A DNA stretch of 64,000 nt. Source: Calendula officinalis (taxonomy: Eukaryota > Streptophyta > Magnoliopsida > Asterales > Asteraceae). Shown here piece after piece: positions 44,904-55,290 of this stretch. Under the pieces are notes generated by a model that worked only from the letters and a program-made list of their open reading frames with translations, did not search any database and was not told where the DNA came from. Both the position numbers and the translations under genes were made by a program. Within the stretch, counting starts at the first letter, position 1; each line of letters begins with the position of its first letter. The stretch is taken from assembly GCA_963853835.1 (NCBI GenBank), contig OY970824.1:71124372-71188371 (forward strand), given 5' to 3'.

Positions 44904-45220
44904 TACTTCCTCCGTATCAAAATAAGTGACACAAATTGGCTTACACGTTTTTTGAGGTAAAAGATTAAAGTAGATGTTAAAATATATTAAAGTACATAAT
45001 TAGTGGAGAATTGGTCCCACTTTTCTTGAATAAAGTGATATTAATGAGTTTTAAAAATAAAAGTAAGGGTATAAGGGTAATTTCACTTTATTAAAGTGGA
45101 TAGTTAGTGGGTATGGGTCCCACTATTTTTACCAAATAAGGAAAGTTTTCAAAGTGTGTCACTTATTTTGATACACCCCAAAATGGAAAGTGTGTCACTT
45201 ATTTTGATACGGAGGAAGTA
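44904..45220. mobile_element. Stowaway-like MITE (family 2)
   Basis: 317 bp, ends TACTTCCTCCGTATCAAAAT and ATTTTGATACGGAGGAAGTA, perfect inverted ends with TA borders; the best-preserved family-2 copy. Confidence 0.9.
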
Positions 45221-45552
45221 GTATTTTATAGGTTTATGAAATTAATAATTAGTTATTAAAGACTTGGTGTTTATAATCAAAGATGGTGTTTATGTAATAG
45301 TCATTTATGTAAAAATTCGTTTTTGTTTTGACGTGCTGCCCCTTGGACGCCACTATGGGTGTTGCTCCTAGGACCCTGTAAGAGAGCGCAACCCCCTTTA
45401 CCTCCGCTTTTTTGATCCACGAAAGGGTGCTACGACTGACGGAACTTTCTAGTTCCGCCTCTGGTTTTGAGCATAATCAGTTCGGTCCTCGGTCCGGCAA
45501 AAACCATTTTTTCGGTTCTCGGTCTTAGTCGGTCCGGCAAAAACCATTTTTG
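45221..45552. other. Intergenic with a GGTTCTCGGTC repeat fragment
   Basis: 45478-45550 has two copies of CGGTCCGGCAAAAACCATTTT (about 46 bases apart), a further hAT-like fragment. Near 45340-45420 lies a GC-richer patch. No gene. Confidence 0.45.
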
Positions 45553-46069
45553 CGTAAACCCAAGGGACAAATCTCAACCATTGATCAATAAGATCTGATG
45601 GTTAGGATTAATCACATATTATACATAAAAGGGTATTTTGGTCATTTGGCATTTAAAAAAATTTTGATTTTGATTTTTTTATTTTAAAATTTTTTTATTT
45701 ATTATTATTTTTTAAAATAATATTTATATGGTAATTACATGTAGTACTTAATCACATGTAATTTTAGTGTAAAATCACATGTGATTGTATATTTAATCAT
45801 ATTTGATGTTTTTGTACAATCACATGTGATTCAGCACAATCACATGTGATTCAGTATGCAATCACATTATTTTTTATTAATGAAAAAAATAATTTTTTTT
45901 AAAAAATAATAAAAAAATAAAAAAATAATAATTCTAAAATAAAAATAATAAAAAATATTTTTTTTTAAAAATGACCAAAATATCCCTCCATGTATAAAAT
46001 ATATCATTAGTCTTGACCATTACTTATAATTAATCAATGGTTGAAATTTGTACTTTGGAATTACATAAA
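45553..46069. mobile_element. Long inverted-repeat element with CACATGTGATT interior
   Basis: Arms of about 95 bp: 45553-45650 (CAACCATTGATCAAT... GGTATTTTGGTCATTT) mirror 45968-46069 (AAATGACCAAAATATCCC... AATCAATGGTTGAAA). The centre has an AT-only tract in both arms and four to five copies of AATCACATGTGATT. No transposase. Superfamily uncertain (MULE-like or unclassified MITE); no clear target duplication seen. Confidence 0.65.
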
Positions 46070-47242
46070 AATTAAGGACTATCTTGAATATAACCTCTAT
46101 TAAGAAAACTAAATATATGTTTTTATCACGACATGTCTAAGTCCAGGTAAATTATTTCATTTTCACCAATCCTATCTCCACACATGTCGTCGTTATATAG
46201 GCTTTGAATAAAATGAAACTTGGTCAAAACTATGGAGACAAACTTTCAGTAGCAGCGATAACAAATGTCGTCGACAACTCGACATATGGGTAATTTCAGA
46301 ATATTCATAAATCTAAAATAGAAAGTGATAACAATATTACCGATCGAAATCAGTATATTCACTACATAACAATTAACAAAAGTATTAATTACTGCTGAAA
46401 GTTACATCATTCTAATCGTATCTAAACAATACAAAAGCGAAATTGCTTGAATGTCTTCTTCTCTTTTAACTCTTGTTTTTTGTTTCTTTGGGGGTTATGT
46501 AGTTAACTTTTTTGCATCTTTATGTAACTTCATATCTGTGTATATAATTGCTTTATGGATGACAGTGTTGGACTTGTGTTTTTTTCCTTTCAGAATTTTG
46601 TTGATATGGGTAACACCAGAGAGTTTGTATAAAATACCCAAAAATGGCACTTGCAATTAGCGGGAGTACAAGTTATGCACTAAAATTAAGAGCATCGAAT
46701 CAATGATTGTTTGTTTATTAATGATTTCTGGTGTATGCCATGCATGCTGGCAGCATATATTTGCAGGTTGCAAGAATATGAGTGCAAGACAATGCCAAAA
46801 TTTTCATTCAGAATTGTTGCTATCATATGATAATGACCTCCTTCATTTTGAATCAATAACCAACCTCAAAACGCCATCTCATTTACATTTAATATAATCA
46901 TTTTAAGATATTATATATGTTGTGAACAACATATTTGTTTGTTGTTTGGTGCTTTTAAGATATAAATGAAAAAGGTAATTATGGACATGTAAAAAAGTTA
47001 AAAGGTTTGAGTTATACTAAAAGAAAATTACCTATGTTAACCCTTTCTATTATTTTTAGTAAAATGAGTATCTTGTCTATAACAAGCTCTCTATGAGTGG
47101 TTGAGCATTTGCTTATGATGTATACACCTAACCTGTCATGGAGTTTCCGAATCTTTCTCTTGAATATTTGGTAAATATTTACCAAAGTAAAAGATTGAAT
47201 ATGTTAATTTGATATAAGATATCCCTAATAGACTAACAATAA
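46070..47242. other. Intergenic, nothing recognised
   Basis: AT-rich. The plus-strand frame at 46451-46660 is hydrophobic and low complexity; no recognisable domain. Confidence 0.4.
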
Positions 47243-47558
47243 TACTTCATCCGATTCAAAATAAGTGATACACTTTCCTTTCTGGTGTGATTCAAAATAA
47301 GTGATACACTTTGAAAAATTATATTTTTTGGTAAAAAAAGTGGGGCCCTCGCCCACTAACTATTTATTTTAACAAAGTAAAATGACCTCTTTACCCTTAC
47401 TTTTTACATTTAAACATCATTAACCTCACTTTATTCAAAAAGTATGAGACTCATTCCCAACTAACATCCAATTAATCTAATTTAAATATCATTATAATCT
47501 TTTGCCTCAAAAATTATGAAACCCAAAATGTATCACTTATTTTGAATCGGAGGATGTA
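47243..47558. mobile_element. Stowaway-like MITE (family 2)
   Basis: 316 bp, ends TACTTCATCCGATTCAAAAT and ATTTTGAATCGGAGGATGTA, TA borders. It lies 43 bp left of the gag-only Tat element. Confidence 0.85.
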
Positions 47559-47704
47559 TATATTTGTACTTTAGACGTCGGTCCATTTTGTTGATTACGA
47601 GTGATGAGGTTAGTAGGGATTACTTATGTATATATAGGTAAATATCACCTAAACATGAAGATGGGCTACTACAACCAAGCCCAAGTTGTCATCGCCTATC
47701 CAAA

Positions 47705-47844
47705 TTGTCAGCGCCTGTCAGAATTGTCAGCGCCTGTCAGAATTGTCAGCGCCTGTCAGAATTGTCAGCGCCTGTCAGAATTGTCAGCGCCTGTCAGAAT
47801 TGTCAGCGCCTGTCAGAATTGTCAGCGCCTGTCAGAATTGTCAG
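47705..47844 (+). repeat. 19-bp tandem array, 7 copies (5' LTR)
   Basis: Unit TTGTCAGCGCCTGTCAGAA, seven exact copies plus a partial TTGTCAG. All copies look identical. The frames it creates are repeat artefacts, not proteins. Confidence 0.97.
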
Positions 47845-48000
47845 GAGTCGTGGCTGACGTCCCGTCATAATGGCGGTTCATGACTGCTTTATTGCAGTCA
47901 TAATAGTAAGGCGTTACACGATCATTGACGCATCATAATGGCGCTTCATGACTGCTTTATTGTAGTCATAATGAGCCAACGTTCCATATACCTGAGGCCA

Positions 48001-48008
48001 TATAAATA
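48001..48008 (+). promoter_or_regulatory. TATA box of the gag-only element
   Basis: TATAAATA, embedded in the near-palindrome GGCCATATAAATACATGGCC, about 290 bases before the gag ATG; also in the 3' LTR at 52256-52263. Confidence 0.7.
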
Positions 48009-48213
48009 CATGGCCTAACTCATTGTCAACGACACACTGAGACAGAAAAGAAGCCTAAAACACAGAGTTAACCTACACTCACTTTCACCTTTGCACTCAA
48101 CCTCGATCACCCTAGGTTCGCCAAGAACTTGTTGGGTCTGCACTGTGATCATCACAGGTGATCCAAGGTTGACGTCGCCTAATCTTCGTGTTTGACAATC
48201 GTTGCTCGAACAT

Positions 48214-48231
48214 TGGCGCCATTCGTGGGAC
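48214..48231 (+). promoter_or_regulatory. Primer-binding site of the gag-only element
   Basis: TGGCGCCATTCGTGGGAC one base after the 5' LTR; the Tat/Ogre-type site, one base different from that at 33337-33354. Confidence 0.88.
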
Positions 48232-48294
48232 ACGTTTTTAAACGGCGTTTCACTTTTCCAAACTTTTTTTTCCCTCAATAATCAAATCGTTCCT

Positions 48295-49977
48295 ATGGCG
48301 GATACACAGCCATCGCTGATCACTTCTTCATCGCCATTAATAACCACTACCGTGATTACCACTATACCCGAGGCGGCGGTGATAACCTCGCCTAGTCGTA
48401 TCATGGAACCATACGTCGATTCTGAGTGGACGGTGTCGGATGTCAGGACACGAGGGTATCCCTCTTTAACAAGTCCACTTTTCTCCACAAGGCTGGTTGG
48501 ATCAAGTTCGTTTACCTCACCACAGCCAGTGACGCCCATCCCTTCATTTCAGCCTCTTTTGTCCCACAGGACAAGCTCTCAGGAGGATGGCACGGATCCG
48601 GTCAGACAGCCTGTTTCCACCTTTCCACAAGCCGCTACGCCAGGAGTTCGGGAGGATCCAATTGTGGAGTTACTCCGAAGGTTGGCTCAGAGTGCCCAAC
48701 CACCACCACCACCTACTTCATCGGACATGTTGTCTCAGTTGGTGTCGGCGTTGCGCCCAGCACCGCAGCCAACCGTTGTTCAACCAGTAGATCCGCTGTC
48801 ACAATTATTGGAGCAGTTAAGACAATCACCCATTAACACCCCACCACCACATCCACCACAGGACACATCTAATGACATGTTGCGCGTGTTGCAAGCACTC
48901 GTGGCCGCAGCCGTCCCACCCCGAGCAGCCACTATGCCTTTGTCGGTAGTTAGTTCGAAGTTCTGTGACTGGGTGGCCAGATTCCCACTCCCTGATAAAC
49001 AAAAAATTCCGTCCATCGTTGGTACTTACGACGGTACACGAGATCCTGATGACCACCTTGCTCTTTTTGAACAGGCCATTATGACAGAGAAATGGCTAGA
49101 CCCAGTCGCTTGTCACATGTTCCCTGGCACGTTGCAGGGTTTCGCTCGTGATTGGTTTGCTGACTTACCGGAGAGGAGTATTCAAGACTTTGCAGATCTA
49201 AAGGCTAAATTTGTGACTCACTTTGTCCAGCAAAAGAAGCAGCAGAGAACTCATATATAAGCACATTTGCTGCGACAAAAGGAAGGCGAGGGGTTACGCG
49301 ACTTCATTCAGCGTTACACGCAGGAGTGCCAGAAAATTGTTGCCTTACCCGAAAGCCAACAAATTTCGGGTTTTACCCTCTCCTTGCTTCCAGGACAACT
49401 GCAAGAAAAGTTAATCAAGAGAACTCCAATTACTTTCAAAGAAGCCACAGACAGGGCATATGACTATCTAAGGTCAAAAGAAACTGTCTCCCTGACAAGA
49501 GAGGTAGGCGGCAAGTCATGGACCGACACGTCAGATCGCAGGCATGATGCTCTAACTGGTGACCATCAACGAGATGAAAGGAGCAACCGGAGGTTTGGCC
49601 CATACGATAAACATCCGTCTGAGCGTGCTCTTAGCAAAACACCAAAAGAAATCTTGATAACAGAGCAGGTGTGCGCTACCTTCACACCTCCACCCCAGAT
49701 GGAGCATAGGTCAGGTACGAAAAACATGAATAAATACTGTGATTTCCATGAAGATCATGGACACGACACGAATGTCTGTAGAGAGCTAAAAAGGGAAATC
49801 AGGCGGGCTTTGGAAGAAGGCAAACTAGAACACCTTGTCCCTGGCGCTAAGCAGCAAGCAAATAAACCTCCACTTAAGAAGAGTTATGCCTGGCAAAAGA
49901 AGGGGGAAGACACAGAACATCCCGGACCACCTGATGGCCATGTCCTCATGATACATGAGGGAGCCAATATTAACTGA
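48295..49977 (+). pseudogene. Tat-type Gag with an in-frame stop
   Basis: ATG at 48295, 82 bases after the LTR. Residues to 49257: a Ser/Thr/Pro-rich N-terminus, then a Gag core (motifs YDGTRDPDDHLALFEQ, GTLQGFARDWFADLPERSI and FVQQKKQQRTH). TAA at 49258-49260, then the same frame reopens (49261) and continues through the rest of Gag (EGLRDFIQRYTQECQKIV, ATDRAYDYLRSKE) to a zinc-knuckle-like YCDFHEDHGHDTNVC and ends at 49977. No protease or RT follows. As written the product stops before the zinc motif. The open N-terminal extension into the LTR lacks an ATG. Confidence 0.88.
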
Positions 49978-51645
49978 CCTATCAAGGTGCGATAGTCTTT
50001 ACTGTCATTTTTTCCTTTTTGTTTTCAATACATGTTTCCAAGCACATGGAATGTCATGGTCATGCATGAAACTGGCGATAATAGCATTTGGTCTAATCTT
50101 GTATCCCAATATTATCTCACAATATCATTTTTCTATGGTTTTTACATAAACAAATAAATATTGAAGAAAGGATTCAATACAAAAAGCATAGGGCCACAAT
50201 AGACATCTCAGTCTAAATCCAAACATGCACTTTCATTACGTACAATGTTACAACTTGAGCACGCATGTGCATGTACACAACTAAGAACATAGTTCAATAC
50301 AACATGTATGAAGCCAAGAAAGACAACCTTGTCCGGCCAAATAACATACAATCATACTCGTCTTTTAATCTACTTGATAAAAGATAAGCACTTCTCACTG
50401 GGAAGCGACAATCCTCGCGAGTAAACAAAGTAACGGTTAACCAACAAAAGTTCCATTGGCACAGTGTCACAGGCACAATATAAAGCATACATCAGAGATA
50501 CCCAAATCTACCCAGGTCATTGGCGTACAAAGGCATGCACACCCAAGACGGTGTCATGGACACAACATCCATAATAAAAAGATAAAAACAAACAACGTAC
50601 AATTACAGTTAGGAAGGAGTTAACGGTTTAAAGCATATAAAACAGTACGCCGGTCAAGCCGCGGTTCAATCTAGCCAGCCGACTACTTTTGGTTTGCGAT
50701 ATAAGTGCCGGCCCATACAACCCTAAACGTCCCGTAGCCCTTATACCGCCGGTCAAACCGTAACCATAAACCAAATCCGTGGGACACGTTTTTAAACGGT
50801 GTTTCACTTCTCAAACAATCGTTAGGAAGACGTTCATTATTTCGTACAACATATTATTTACTTTTGTAACCCTAATCGCTGGTCGCCTAGAGGTCGCAGC
50901 CCCAACCATCGGTCAAATTGCCAGCCGCCGCCTAAACAGCCGGACCACTTCTCGGGTAAACTGTCGGTCGCCTAAACCGCCGGTATCAACCCTAATCCGA
51001 CGGACAAACTACTTTCAACCGCCGGCCTTGCTTTGTACCGCCGGTACAGCCGCCGCTTGGGTTATCGCCACCACCGTGGACCGCCTAGCAGCCGATCACC
51101 ATGCGCAGCGGTCTCGTATCGCCGGTCTGCTCCGTCTGCTTGTACCACGCGTTTGTATCGCCGGTCTGTTGCTTGTACCACCGGTTTAAACCCGCCTTGC
51201 GCTGCCTGCCTTGTAATTGCGATTGACTCGCCGGCCGCCGGTCCAAGTTTGGCCGCCGGTCACAAGTTGGCAGCCGGTCGAAAAAAAAAAAAAAAAAGGC
51301 TGACAGTCGCAACCTTAAAAAGCCCGCGACCCTAAAACCGCCGGTAATGGCGATCGTACTACAAAATTGGCGACCGCCGATCTGCCTGGGCAGCCGGTCG
51401 TGTCCCTTGCCGCACCTCGTTTGTGACCTCCGGTCTGCCTTGGGCAGCCGGTCCCGCGCCTGCCGTTCGCCCGATGGATGCCTTACGACCGCCGGTCTGC
51501 CTTGGGGCAGCCGGTCCCGCACAGCGTCGCCGCCGGTTTGAGCAGCGTTGACTCGAAAAAAAAAAAAGGAAAAACGAAGAAGAAAACGAAGACTTACTAG
51601 TTACGCCTTGCAACCGTTGTGTTGGCAAATCCTAACTCGGGGGTA
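49978..51645. other. Non-coding interior of the gag-only element
   Basis: 49978-50640 is AT-rich without features. 50778-50816 repeats, with a few changes, the leader just after the primer-binding site (GTGGGACACGTTTTTAAACGG, also at 48226). 50880-51545 is a GC-rich tract with more than a dozen CCGCCGGT/CAGCCGGTC motifs, broken by A16 (51280) and A12 (51557) runs. The long frames on both strands here are products of base composition; no domain is recognised. CTCGGGGGTA at 51636-51645 is the polypurine tract. Confidence 0.75.
50880..51545. repeat. GC-rich tract with dispersed CCGCCGGT motifs
   Basis: Irregular repetition of GCCGGT cores with two flavours, CCGCCGGTC and GGCAGCCGGTC, sometimes in pairs (CTGCCTTGGGCAGCCGGTCC near 51437 and 51495). 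GC content is far above the surrounding DNA. Confidence 0.8.
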
Positions 51646-52467
51646 TGATGAGGTTAGTAGGGATTACCTATGTATATATAGATAAATATCACCTAAACAT
51701 GAAGATGGGCTACTACAACCAAGCCCAAGTTGTCATCGCCTATCCAAGTTGTCAGAGCCTGTCACAGTTGTCAGCGTCTGTCCAGAATTGTCAGCGCCTG
51801 TCAGAATTGTCAGCGCCTGTCAGAATTGTCAGCGCCTGTCAGAATTGTCAGCGCCTGTCAGAATTGTAGCGCCTGTCAGAATTGTCAGCGCCTGTCAGAA
51901 TTGTCAGCGCCTGTCAGAATTGTCAGCGCCTGTCAGAATTGTCAGCGCCTGTCAGAATTGTCAGCGCCTGTCAGAATTGTCAGCGCCTGTCAGAATTGTC
52001 AGCGCCTGTCAGAATTGTCAGCGCCTGTCAGAATTGTCAGCGCCTGTCAGAATTGTCAGCGCCTGTCAGAATTGTCAGCGCCTGTCAGAATTGTCAGGAG
52101 TCGTGGCTGACGTCCCGTCATAATGGCGGTTCATGACTGCTTTATTGCAGTCATAATAGTAAGGCGTTACACGATCATTGGCACGCATCATAATGACGCT
52201 TCATGACTGCTTTATTGTAGTCATAATGAGCCAACGTTCCATATACCTGAGGCCATATAAATACATGGCCTAACTCATTGTCAACGACACACTGAGACAG
52301 AATAGAAGCCTAAAACACAGAGTTAACCTACACTCACTTTCACCTTTGCACTCAACCTCGATCACCCTAGGTTCGCCAAGAACTTGTTGGGTCTGCACTG
52401 TGATCATCACAGGAGATCCAAGGTTGACGTCGCCTAATCTTCGTATTTGACAATCGTTGCTCGAACA
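51646..52467 (+). repeat. 3' LTR of the gag-only Tat-type element
   Basis: 822 bp. Same as the 5' LTR except for the expanded 19-bp array, a few substitutions and a 2-bp insertion near 52180 (TTGGCACGC versus TTGACGC). Confidence 0.92.
51749..52097 (+). repeat. 19-bp tandem array, 18 copies (3' LTR)
   Basis: Two diverged leading units (51749-51787), then sixteen units of TTGTCAGCGCCTGTCAGAA, one missing a single C (near 51868), ending in a partial unit. The diverged leading units are absent from the 5' LTR. Confidence 0.97.
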
Positions 52468-52472
52468 ACGAG

Positions 52473-53100
52473 TATAAATTTTAAGGTCTATTTTAGTAAT
52501 TATATAGTGTTAACGTATTTTAGTAATTGAATTTTTTTCCATTCCTATCTAATAATAGTGGAGATAATTCATGATAACATGGACCCTGCCGGTAGACATC
52601 CAGCGGTAGGATCAGACTAAACAATGCTAAACTTCAACGTAGATGATGTACTGTATAACACCCTTATTTATTTATTTTTCTGTTATTGAGTAATTATTGA
52701 ATGAGAAATGATATTTAGTCCTAACATTTAGACCTACTCATAGAAAATCCTTAAATTCTAGTAAACAACAACTGCCTTAAATTCAGTAGCCTTGAATATT
52801 TATAGCAGAATGCCGCTCAAGCAAGCAAGGAAATCCTTCCTTTTTACTCAATATTTTAGTCCAAAACATTATCATTTATATTTTTTGAAGAACACAGTTT
52901 ATCATGAAAAGCTTTAATGTATATTGATTAATCGAACAATACAGACGTATGTTTACAATTCATAAATAACTATTTATAATAGTCCTTGAAGCCTAACATT
53001 CAACCTAGTTATTCTAGGAATTGATTAAAATACAATTTAAACATATACGATCTTCTAAACAAACTTCCCTAGGATCTCGGACGTGATAATCATCAAAAAA
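52473..53100. other. Intergenic
   Basis: AT-rich with no gene. 52740-53090 may be the edge of the copia-type remnant that follows. Confidence 0.4.
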
Positions 53101-53275
53101 TAGCTCGATCAGTATCAATTTGATCGATCAGTAGTAAACACTGAGATCAGTAGTAAGTTGTTTCTTCAGTAGTAATTGTATCATCAGTATCAAGTCTTAT
53201 AGCAACAATAAGCCTTGATCAGTAGTAATTCTGTACATCAGTAGTAGCATGCAGACCAGTATCAACTATGATATA
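53100..53275. repeat. CAGTAGTA-rich tract, relative of the copia-like interior
   Basis: About ten GATCAGTAGTAA/CATCAGTATCAA motifs with variable spacers, as in 2590-2945 of the complete element. No recognisable LTR beside it, so a decayed relative. Confidence 0.6.
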
Positions 53276-54077
53276 TCCCAACACTGCTGCCAATGGTGTC
53301 GTCCCTTGGGGACTCTCCAAAAGTGGCGCCATCCCACCATTGGCACCACTAGATCAATGATTCCGCCAGTTGGGGTGTCGTGAGTTTGGAGACGAGAGAG
53401 GGGAGGCATGAGTTTGGGTAGGTGGGGCCCAAAAGGGTATTTTGTGTGTGTACTTTGTAATGGTGGGTCCCAAAATACTTAAGGGAATATGTATCGTTGA
53501 CATGAGTACGTTAATTTAGTGTCGGTTGGAGGGTGAGCTGACGTGGCGCTAATTTGTCATCAACTTACGGCGTTAGTTTCCACCACTATTGGGACCGGAC
53601 TGCGTATAAATAAAATCGAGGATCTGGCCCTAATGGATATAAATATTAATACATAAAGGTAAAAAAAATAACTTATTGAACTTCTAGCGACTAAGTTGCT
53701 TTACCAATTGGACTCATATTAAGGTTATGCAAAAAATGCAAACCTTTTACAAATGTGTTTTTCACTTTATGGGCAGATTCTACGCTAGACTCATGGCTTT
53801 TTCTATATGTATGTCTTTTTCGTTGTACCAATGCATGGACAAGTTGTACGGTGTAACCTCATATTGGTTCGGTATTACCCCAACTGATGGCACGGCTCGT
53901 TGGTTTGGGGTCGTTAGTTTTTTTCAGCGGTAAGCGACAAGTGGAGAAGAGATTTTGGTAGGACCAATAGTATTTTAATAAGTATTTGTTATTTATTAAT
54001 TTTTGTATATTTATAATTGCGGGGCACAAAAACTGAAGAAAATGGATATAAATGGCATATGTATATTAGTTGAATGT
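53276..54077. other. Intergenic, MITE-like halves
   Basis: 53290-53600 has GCCAATGGTG and related inverted fragments (CACCATTGGC at 53337; GTGTCGGTTGGAGGGTGAGC at 53520 resembles 54090), probably part of the same fold-back family as the next entry. The frame at 53727-53933 has no recognisable domain. Confidence 0.4.
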
Positions 54078-54275
54078 CAATTAGAGTGTCAGCTGACGTT
54101 ACGTTTATTTGATAAAAGTTGAAGTGTCAGTTGGCGTCATCGATGAGAGTGGTCTTAGTTTCACTTATGCAATGATTCACTTTAGTCTAGTAAATCTGTT
54201 TGTGATGTCAACTAACACTTTAACTTTTCCCAAATGAGCGTCACGTCACCTGACACTCAACAAATACTTGTGTTA
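54078..54275. repeat. Inverted-repeat (fold-back) MITE
   Basis: GAGTGTCAGCTGACGTTACG..AAGTGTCAGTTGGCGTC on the left mirrors GATGTCAACTAACACTT...CGTCACCTGACACTC on the right, arms of about 55 bp around a loop of roughly 80 bp. No clear target duplication. Confidence 0.65.
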
Positions 54276-55290
54276 ACAATACTCTTTCATTTAATGTCTT
54301 ATACTTCCATGAAATACACGCACACAAAAAATACAAATGCGCACAAAATTTACCATGTTATCCTTCACGTACTACTTCGATTTACCAAAACAAATTAAAT
54401 TGACGAAGAAGAGTGAAGGCACCGTACCAACCACTTCATTTATCGAAAGGCCTTCGGGTTTTTAACCAAAGCACCGATGGGAGCAGTCAAGTCTGCACTT
54501 ACTTTGTAGCATATATTGTAAATTTTAGAATTGAAAATTATTAAATGAGATTTTCTGATATATGCGTCTGAGCAATATCATAGTAAATGTTAAATTTCTT
54601 TTATGTCTCTGTATTTAATACATTAAAAAATTTAATTTTCAATTATGATAAGATTAAAATCGGTATAACACAAAAACATTAATAACTCATTATTTTCATT
54701 TTACTCTAATTAAAAAAATTCTGATTTATTAAACGTTGTTATCGAATGCTTATAAAGTACGCATCAGCAAAACCATTATTAAATTATACTCTGTATTACG
54801 TTTCAAATAGGTTTAAAATTTCCAAATTCTTTTATGTATATTTATGGAAATAATCAAAAATTCAAAATTAACCACAGATACTATTTCTAAAATCCTGAGA
54901 ATATTATGCAAGAAAAACCAGAGTTTTCGACCTTAAACTTATTACGTATATGTTTTTATATTAAATAATAAATAAATAAACGTAACACAAGGTCAAATGA
55001 AAATATTTTACTACTGGTAAAATATAATTTAAAAAAATAAAAATCTACCAATTATATCTTATACCGTTAGTTACCATCTACATTTCTCAAATCTTTGAAT
55101 TCTCTGATCTATATTTCTTTTTTTGATTTTTGACATTCGTCATTGTCGATTATATTGCATTACTCAATCAGAAAAATATGTAATTTTAGTTTAGAGTAAT
55201 TTGGTAAACACAATAATTGTGAAAGTTAGAGAAAATCTCACTATCATTACTAAAATTAGTGATATACATATCTTTCCATATATAGAAAAA
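54276..55290. other. 3' flank of the OVATE gene, nothing recognised
   Basis: AT-rich. 55180-55290 is the probable 3' UTR side of the minus-strand OVATE gene. Confidence 0.4.

Larger units (their letters stand above)
47602..48212 (+). repeat. 5' LTR of the gag-only Tat-type element
   Basis: 611 bp with seven 19-bp repeats (47705-47844), then two diverged ~65-bp copies of a TTCATGACTGCTTTATTG module, then TATAAATA at 48001-48008. Confidence 0.92.
47602..52467 (+). mobile_element. Gag-only, Tat-type non-autonomous LTR retrotransposon
   Basis: 4866 bp. LTRs at 47602-48212 (611 bp) and 51646-52467 (822 bp), both TGATGAGG...CGAACA; perfect 5-bp duplication ACGAG at 47597-47601 and 52468-52472; TGGCGCCATTCGTGGGAC primer-binding site at 48214-48231. 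Internal: a gag frame with one in-frame stop, then 1.67 kb without any pol domain. The 211-bp LTR size difference is almost entirely extra copies of a 19-bp repeat in the right LTR. Inference: mobilised by a pol-bearing Tat relative. Confidence 0.93.

Noticed and set aside
47601..47883. Repetitive peptide frames (QRLSELSAPVRIVSACQNC type) over 47601-47883 and 51645-52136
   Set aside because: They are the 19-bp LTR repeat read in several frames; nothing but the repeat keeps them open.
51085..51628. Arg/Pro-rich frames on both strands in the GC-rich tract
   Set aside because: High GC lowers stop density; frames overlap on both strands and show no domain or codon signal.
47705..52097. CRISPR-like array
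   Set aside because: The 19-bp units are head-to-tail with no unique spacers, inside plant LTRs.
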